Source: Rhabdophis nuchalis
Taxonomy: Eukaryota; Chordata; Lepidosauria; Squamata; Natricidae
Assembly (NCBI GenBank): GCA_039707465.1
Contig: CM077647.1
Coordinates: 44,577,110 to 44,641,109, forward strand
Length of the DNA stretch: 64,000 nt
Reading direction: 5' to 3'
Positions 57,790 through 64,000 of this stretch are shown in pieces. Within the stretch, counting starts at the first letter, position 1. Every line of letters begins with the position of its first letter. Below the pieces are notes generated by a model, which was given only the letters and a program-made list of their open reading frames with translations, searched no databases and was not told where the DNA came from. Position numbers and translations under genes: made by a program.

Positions 57790-58640
57790 AGGTTCGTAGA
57801 TTTGTTAGGTTTTCTTCTGGGATCTTCACACCAAGCACTGGGACCCATATATGATGATGTTTGAATGCTTCCTGAAAGCCAATGACCTCCTGGGCCTGTC
57901 CGAAGGTCAGAAAAAAGCCATGTTCCTGAGCTACAGTGGGCCAGAGGTATTTGACACTGGCAAGGACCTATCCAAGCCAACGCTGTACAGACAGTCACTT
58001 GGTCGGTGCTTCAGCAAATGTTGACACTCCCAAGCTGTCTAAATATGTGCAGAGGCATGAATTCAACCTCCATAACCAAAAGGAAGGTGAAACGATCAAC
58101 CAATATGTTGCCACACTTCGTAAAGCCACAGCATATTGTGAGTTTCATGACTTAGATGAACTGTTGCTGGACATTATTCAAGACATCAACCTGCAGCAAA
58201 GGTTGCTGGCAAAGACCAACCTCATGCTGCAAATCGCCTTAGTTGAGGCCAGAGCAACAGAGTCCTTGACCAAGTTGATGGAAACACTGCAGAGGCAGAA
58301 CATCCTCAAGAGCATATGCAGAGCAGCCAAGTTGCACCACGAGACTACAGAGCGAGACCTCTCTGACAACGAGGCTGGGTTTGCTGCATGCACAGAGAAG
58401 TGGAAAACGCAGGTTGCGCAGGTTGTGGAGATCAGTGATCTGCCTGCCATTTCTGAGACTTAATCTGCCAAAGCTGCGATTGCAAGAGGCACATCGCAAG
58501 AGTCTGCAGGAGCGAGTTTGCAGCTGCAACACTGCTGAAACCTCAAGCTTCACAGACTGCAAGACCACATCCATCCCGGCGAGGCAAATGGAAGCTGCAG
58601 CAGAAGGCTGAAAAAACAGATGCCAAGGACACGTTCCAGA
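57790..58640 (+). pseudogene. Gypsy gag, broken
   Basis: MMMFECFLKANDLLGLSEGQ (in one frame near 57,850) and NLHNQKEGETINQYVATLRK (in the 57,936-58,463 frame) are typical Gypsy capsid phrases. A degraded CCHC zinc knuckle (CDCKRHIARVCR) lies at 58,475-58,510 in yet another frame. Gag would package the element RNA. Two or more shifts and a stop prevent expression. Confidence 0.75.
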
Positions 58641-58649
58641 CAATCATCA

Positions 58650-60300
58650 GGCAAGCAAGCATACCGCAGAACAAAAAGCTGTATGCCTCCATCCTCCTTG
58701 AAGGGTCTCCATGCAGCATGGAGATTGATACCGGCTCATGACTGACCATCATGTCCTGGGCCACACTTTAAAAAGCCATCCGTAATCTATGGAAGCACAA
58801 GCTGAGGGTTCCAGATCTACGCTTAAGCAACTACCAGGGGAACCGAATCCCCATTCTGGGCCAAGGCACCTTCCAGGTGCAGTTTAAAAAGTTTGATAAC
58901 TTGCTTCCTGTAACAGTGGTCAGCAGAAACCTGTAGAACCTTCTAGGCTTAGACTGGGTCGAATCCCTGGGCTTGGGAGTGACCGGCATCAATGCTGTAC
59001 TGATGACAGTACCAAAGAACTGATGAGAGAGTTCACAGATGTCTTCAGCACCTGTCTAGGCAAGTATGTGAGGACCCCAGTTACCTTCAATTTGGACCCC
59101 AATATTGCCCCCATTAGATTGAAGCCCCAGAGGGTCCCTTTCGCCCTCCACCCAAAAATTGACCTCAAACTGGACAAATTAATTGGGCAGGCGATTCTGG
59201 AGCCAGTTGATCATGCATGCTGGGAGACCCCGGTCAAGCATCTGCATGGACTATAAGTGCACCATCAATAAAGCCCTACAACAGAGTGCTTATCCGGTGC
59301 CCATTGTCCAGCATTTACTTCATTTCCTTGGTCCGGGGAAAGTATTTGCTACATTAGATATGGTGCCACAGCAGAGGCCCAAACCATTGTGATGCAAAGG
59401 GGTGCATTTAAATGCAATTCAGAGTGAGCATCACCCCATGACTATTCCAAAGCATCGTGAACAGCTGTTGCAGGGGATACCAGGAGTCATCCCGTATTTC
59501 GATGACGTCTTGGTATCACCTGAAAATAAGGAACAACTTTTCAAAAGATTACGAACTGTCTTGACCAGAATTAGCGAAAAGGGCCTCCATTTAAAAAGAA
59601 AAAAATGCCAAATTAATGTACCAAGGATTAAATTCCTGGAGTACTTTATCAACAGCTGTGGAATTCACCCAACAAATTTTAAAAAAAGGCAATCCAGGAA
59701 GCCCCCACATCTCACAATCAGACCAAGCTGCAGGCGTTCCTTGAACTTCTCAATTTTTACAGTGTGTTTCTCAAGCAGAAAGCTAGTGTCACTGAGCCTT
59801 TGCATTAGCTCCCTGTCAAGAATACCAGATGGACCTGGGGAAAAGCCAAGGCCACCACTTTTGCCACAGTTAAAAGACAGCTGTCAGAGGACACATTCCT
59901 GGTCCAATATAAGCAGACTCTGCCAGTTGCGATGCCTCCCCTTTCGGTGTCGGTGCAGTCCTCAGCCACCGCATGCTCAATGGAACTGAAACCCCCATTG
60001 TTTATTACTCAAGGACCCTGTCAGCTGCCAAGCATAACTATAGCCAATTGGACCATGAGGCTTTGGCTGCGGTTGCTGGGGTCAAGAGGTTCCACAAGTA
60101 CTTGTATGGCTGTGACTTTGAGATCATCACAGGCCATAAACCATTGTTGGGGCTCTTGGCTGGGGACTGACCAACTCCTGCATCGCTGTCACCACAAATG
60201 ACATGTTGGACTATTTTCCTGGTGGGTTACAGCTACCATCTCATTCACAAACCAGGAAAAACTCTGGGACACACTGACACTCTTAGTAGCTGTCCACTTC
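58650..60300 (+). pseudogene. Gypsy protease, reverse transcriptase and RNase H, broken
   Basis: The protease active site reads EIDTGS (58,721-58,738) and is followed at once by a stop. Reverse transcriptase remnants include DYKCTINKALQQSAYPVPI and GPGKVFATLDM (59,240-59,350), then a deletion, then the catalytic box as YFDDVLVSPENKEQ near 59,500. RNase H follows as IVYYSRTLSAAKHNYSQLD with HKPLLGLLAGD (59,990-60,170), ending SYHLIHKPGKTLGHTDTLS. The palm between LDM and the YFDD box has lost several residues. Confidence 0.85.
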
Positions 60301-60499
60301 CTGAACTTTTGGAAGATCCAACCCTGGACACCCTGGTTTTGCTCATTGACTGTTTGGAGGGCAGCCCAGTGGCATCAAGCGAGGTCACCCGCCACTCTGC
60401 AAGAGACAAGGCTATCTCTCAAATTTTGAACTGGAGGGGGTCACCCAAGGGACCGGTTGGTCTGAGTTTAAAGCATTTGTCAACAAAAAAGATAAATTA

Positions 60500-61735
60500 T
60501 CTGTATTGTGGGGTTGTCTTCTGTGGGGAAAGCAGGTTGTTGTTCCACCCAAACTGCGAGTTACAGTATTAGAGGCCTTGCACATAGGGCATCCGGGAAT
60601 TGTCCGGATGACATCTTTGGCAAAGAATTACATGTGGTGGCCTAACATGGATGAGGAGATAGAAGAGTGGGTGGCTACCTGCACACTGTGCCAGATGTTC
60701 AGACCAGTTCCCCCAGAGGCACCCACTAAGGAATGGGAAGGGCCTCAGTCACCTTGGTCGAGAGTGCACATTGACTTTGCTGGGCTGGTTCATAGCCAGG
60801 TTTTTATGGTAGTTGTGGACGCCTACTCGAAGTGGTTAGAGATAGTCCTCATGACTGCTACCACAGCAGAGGCAATCATTAAGGCACTAAGCAGACTTTT
60901 CTCCACTCATGGCCTGCCTGACATCCTAGCCTCAGACAATGGCCCTAATTCACGGCCATTCAATTTGAGACTTATTTAGCTACTCAGGGAATCAGACATT
61001 CCCTGGTTGCCCCTTTCCCTAGGGCCAGTAATGGACAGACAGAGAGAATGGTGCAATCTGCAAAAGAAGCCCTATCCAGGATGGGGCTAGGAGATTGCAA
61101 ACACAGGTAGACCAATTCCTCCTTTACCAGCACATCACTTCAACCCCCGGCAGAAGCCCTGCTGAACTTCTAATGGGTTGCCGGCTAAGATCTCCCTTAG
61201 ACTGGCTGCACCCAAATTACTCTGCTGAATCGCCACCAGATTCAACCAGAAAACTTAGACACTTTAACATAGGGGATTTATGCCCACAACTATGTTGGGG
61301 GGGGGGCTCTCTGGATCCCTGCCACAGTTAAAGGAATCACTGGACTTCACTCTTACCAGTTGGAGCTCGAGAATGGTAGCATTTGGAGGCAGCACATTGA
61401 CCAACTCCAATCTTAAGCAACCAGAGGTAGCTCCTGCATGAGTTAGCCAAATCCCTACCCAAAAGGAGCATGAATTCACTCCTCCCACAGACAACTCAAG
61501 CCCGAAGGTACCAGGTTACTTATCTGGTGAGGTTGTAGGGCTGCAGCGAGTTCCAAGCAAACCAGCTCCAGAAACTCCAGCCGTACCCTGTGGAAAGTTC
61601 CAAGAGCTTCCACCAGGCAAAGCCAGAGAGGCAACAGGTCCATCTGACCTGGCCAAAGTTCCAGCGCTGACTGAACTGTGCATGTCAGAAAGAATGACTA
61701 GAAAACCTGCCTACCTACCTGCATGAGTACGTAAC
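60500..61735 (+). pseudogene. Gypsy integrase (Mag-like), broken
   Basis: The zinc-binding part has LHIGHPGIVRMTSLAKNYMW and TCTLCQMF. The core keeps the two catalytic Asp contexts VHIDFAGLVHSQVF and DILASDNGPN. The third catalytic region survives in another frame as NGQTERMVQSAKEAL near 61,030-61,070. Downstream pieces (61,095-61,735) carry the worn C-terminus, ending MSERMTRKPAYLPA. Stops and shifts occur after 60,979. Confidence 0.85.
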
Positions 61736-61866
61736 AAGTTGGGTCAGCCCAACTAAGAGAGAAGAGGTGTTATATACTGACAGACATTATGGTAGTTTCC
61801 ACCAAGGTCCTCTGAGCCAGCGGAAAAATACTCAAAGGTGATTAGTTAAAATGTCTGACAGCTCCC

Positions 61867-61874
61867 TATAAAAG
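61867..61874 (+). promoter_or_regulatory. TATA box in LTR
   Basis: TATAAAAG lies 99 bases inside the LTR and 55 bases before the AATAAA, the usual order for an LTR promoter. Confidence 0.65.
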
Positions 61875-61921
61875 GGCTGCTGCCAGACAGAGGCTTTGCT
61901 GGATTGTACATAGTTTATACT

Positions 61922-61927
61922 AATAAA
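61922..61927 (+). terminator. Polyadenylation signal in LTR
   Basis: AATAAA, followed by a GT-rich stretch (GAGCTGTTGTTACTGTT), is the expected 3' end processing signal of the element transcript. Confidence 0.65.
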
Positions 61928-61989
61928 GAGCTGTTGTTACTGTTAGCCTGCCTCTTCGATTCACCCGATCTAATACAGAGAGATCTATT

Positions 61990-63290
61990 TCACAGACAAA
62001 AGTCAGTAAAAAGCACCAGGCCCAGACAAAATAACTCCTTCTTATTTAAAAGCTTGTGCTGACCAACTGGACCCCATCTTCAACCATCTTTAATAAATCA
62101 CTAGAGATATGCTATGTTCCTTCTTTCTTCAAATGCTCTGCTATCATCCCAATGTTGAAACCCTCCATAAAGGAATTGAATGACTTCAGACTGTTTGCTC
62201 TAACATCTGTAGTTATGAAGACATGTGAAAAGCTAGTGCTGGCCCACCTGAAAAACATAACAATTTTCCTACTGAGCAAATAGATTGATTGATGATGCTG
62301 TTAATATGACTCTGCACCACATCCTACAACATTTTGAATCTCCAAAGACCTATGCAAGGGTCCTCTTTGTACACTTCAACTCAGCATTCAATACAATCAT
62401 TCCAAATATTCTAACTAAACTAAATCAGCTAGCTGTACTGGACCACACTTGTAAATGGATCATAAGCTTCCTAACAGACAGAAAGTAGCAGGTGAGCTAG
62501 GCAAAATCACATCGGATACCTGTACAATTACCATAGGAGCATGCCAGGGTTGTGTGCTCTCTCCACTTCTCTTGTCTCTATACACCAAAAAGGTCCCTCT
62601 GTTAAAGTACTGAAGCTTGCATATGATGCAACCAGGATTGGTCTCATTCGAGACAATGATGAATCTGCATACAGACAGAAGATTGAACAGCTAGCCTTGT
62701 AATGGCAACCCAAACAATCCTGAACTAAATACACTCAAAACCGTAGAAATGGCAATAGATTTTAGGAGAAACCCTCCATTACGACCACTTCTTACAGTAC
62801 TAAACAACACAGTATCAACAGTAGAGAACTTCAAGTTTCTAGGTTCTATCATATTTCAAGTCTTAAAATGGACACCCAACATCAAAAGCATCATCAAAAA
62901 AGCACAACAAAGAATGTTCTTTCTGTGCCAACTCAGGACGCTCAAACTGCCCAAAGAACTGCTGATTCAGTTCTACAGAGGAATTATTGAGTCTGTTATC
63001 TGCACCTCTATAACTGTCTGGATTGGTTCTGCAACCAAACAAAACAGACAGACTTCATTGGATAATTAGAACTGCTGAAAAAACAATTGCTACCAACCTG
63101 CCTTCTATTGAGGATCTATATACTGCATGAGTCAAAAAGAGGGCTGAGAAAATATCTACAGAACCCTCACATCCTGGACATAAATTGTTTCAACTTCTAC
63201 CCTCAAAACAATGCTATAGGGCACTGCACATCAGAACAACTAGACACAAGGACAGCTTTTTCCCAAATGCCATCACTCTGCTAAACAATT
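61990..63290 (+). pseudogene. Rex1/Babar-like reverse transcriptase, broken
   Basis: The order of landmarks is KAPGPDKITPSYLKA (about 62,008), LNDFRLFALTSVVMKTCEK (62,175-62,233), YARVLFVHFNSAFNTIIPNI (first catalytic Asp position changed to Asn context, 62,350-62,410), WIISFLTDRK (62,457-62,486), MAIDFRRNPPLRP (62,749), TVENFKFLGSII, and IKKAQQRMFFLCQLR then FYRGIIESVICTSITVWIGS (62,890-63,030). The catalytic ADD box is disrupted near 62,625. Several stops and shifts are present. Confidence 0.82.
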
Positions 63291-63602
63291 AATTCCCACA
63301 ACACTGTCAAATTATTTACTAAAATTGCGTTACTATTCTTCTTCTCATCCTTCCATTCTCTTTCCATTTATGACTATGACCATGTTGCCTGTATCTTTAC
63401 AATTTATATTGTTTTATTTGTTTCCTAGTTTGATTTGATTGCTTATTAGTAACCTAGTAATTATCATTAAGTATTGTATTTTATGATACTTGATGAATGT
63501 ATTTTATTTTTCTTTATGTACACTGAGAGCATATTCACTAGAAACAAATTCCTTGTGTGTCCAATCATACTTGGCCAATAAATAATTCTATTCTGTTCTA
63601 TT
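61990..63602 (+). mobile_element. Rex1/Babar-like LINE (CR1 group), 5'-truncated
   Basis: Reverse transcriptase remnants start 13 bases after the LTR. The 3' UTR near 63,480-63,590 reads GTACACTGAGAGCATATTC, CAAATTCCTTGTGTGTCCAA and TTGGCCAATAAATAATTC, then a short TTCTATTCTGTTCTATT tail. This 3' end is very common in snake DNA and may correspond to what some authors call snake CR1-L3. No clear target duplication was found. Confidence 0.8.
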
Positions 63603-64000
63603 TTCTTAAACTTTCTTGAAAGGAAAAATAAGAAACAAAAGCCTTTTAAACAAATGCTTTTAATACATTCAATTGATTGGTAAGCCTGCAAAGAATCCTG
63701 TGGAGTTTTAATTATTATCAAATCACTGGTAATAATTGAATATCTTCTTCATCACGACAACACATCCATTCTCGCTACTAGGCACAAATACCAGTTTCTA
63801 AACAGCAATGCCCAATTGCCTAATTGTTAGTTGCCTAAAAGGAAGTTATTCATATAACTTTGTTTCAGAAACACCTCACAACTAGAATTGGTGATTGTCT
63901 CATCCAGAAAATGTGGGAAGGATTAATGTGGCATATAAAACAAATCACTCTTGAGCTCAGCTGAGAAAGTAGGTATTAATAGCACTCCAGATGAAGGAGT
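63603..64000. other. No gene seen
   Basis: AT-rich DNA to the window end, nothing recognised. Confidence 0.45.

Larger units (their letters stand above)
57772..61977 (+). mobile_element. Gypsy retrotransposon, Mag/K02A2.6-like, decayed
   Basis: Gag, protease, reverse transcriptase, RNase H and integrase remnants follow in the usual Gypsy order, then a purine tract and a 210-bp 3' LTR. The wording (HYSYSQ-type RNase H and WPNMDEEIEEWVATCTLCQ integrase) is that of Mag-like elements. The element probably continues upstream of 56,860, because the L1 copy sits inside a continuous target. No 5' LTR or primer-binding site was found. Frames change at least eight times. Confidence 0.85.
61768..61977 (+). 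repeat. 3' LTR of the Mag-like Gypsy (210 bp)
   Basis: It starts TGTTATATACTGAC directly after the purine tract AGAGAGAAGAGG and ends CCGATCTAATACA, giving the expected TG...CA limits. It contains a TATA box (CTATAAAAGGG near 61,866) and a polyadenylation signal (AATAAAG at 61,922). Without a 5' LTR the end assignment rests on these signals. Confidence 0.78.

Noticed and set aside
59402..59989. 195-codon frame as an intact gene
   Set aside because: Only its first half matches Gypsy reverse transcriptase (YFDD box); the rest is out of frame with the element.

Overview
The window looks like intergenic DNA from a squamate reptile, probably a snake. It is AT-rich and packed with repeats that I recognise as squamate types: Sauria SINEs ending in (ACCTTT)n, a tRNA-derived SINE ending in (ATTGCT)n, L2-type LINEs with a short 3' hairpin (CCGCCC...GGGCGG) and an AT-rich microsatellite tail, many hAT-type foldback elements, a Rex1/Babar-like LINE with a TTCTA-type tail, and a long (TATC)n array. 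I found no host protein-coding exon, tRNA or rRNA, and nothing bacterial such as operons or CRISPR. All convincing coding similarity belongs to transposable elements, and nearly all of it is broken by stops or frameshifts.

Layout. 1-785 is the 3' end of an L2 LINE. 2.3-8.0 kb holds SINEs and small hAT-type elements. 8,012-11,194 is a composite hAT-type element with matching ends and a near-perfect 8-bp target duplication; it carries a dead hAT transposase, a nested foldback element and about 650 bp of CpG-rich DNA. 11.2-13.9 kb has pyrimidine tracts, an unusual partly inverted duplication, a decayed RTE-type reverse transcriptase and SINE pieces. 17.5-20.9 kb is a long L2 on the minus strand. 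22-28 kb holds hAT-type elements and an L2 with a clear target duplication. 28-31.2 kb is AT-rich and carries an inverted pair of about 120-bp repeats around (ATT)n and (TATC)n arrays. 31.2-36.1 kb is the most complete L2 (endonuclease plus reverse transcriptase). 36-45 kb is mostly quiet, with a perfect 135-bp foldback element. 45.3-47.9 kb is a SINE/L2/tandem-duplication mosaic. 49-53 kb has scattered hAT elements and SINEs.

54.96-63.6 kb is a nest of retroelements. The 3' half of a chromodomain Gypsy (integrase plus chromodomain) is followed by a Mag/K02A2.6-like Gypsy with one recognisable 3' LTR. A 5'-truncated L1 derivative, containing ORF1 but no ORF2, has jumped in near the Gypsy/Gypsy junction with an 11-bp target duplication. 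A Rex1/Babar-like LINE lies directly after the LTR.

The elements do not form a pathway. Their relationships are parasitic: SINEs depend on LINE machinery, small hAT elements depend on hAT transposase, and later insertions interrupt earlier ones. The observations most worth a second look are the ORF1-only L1 copy, the CpG-rich hAT composite with its nested foldback, and the A-B-A'-B' duplication at 12 kb. I do not claim a new biological system here.
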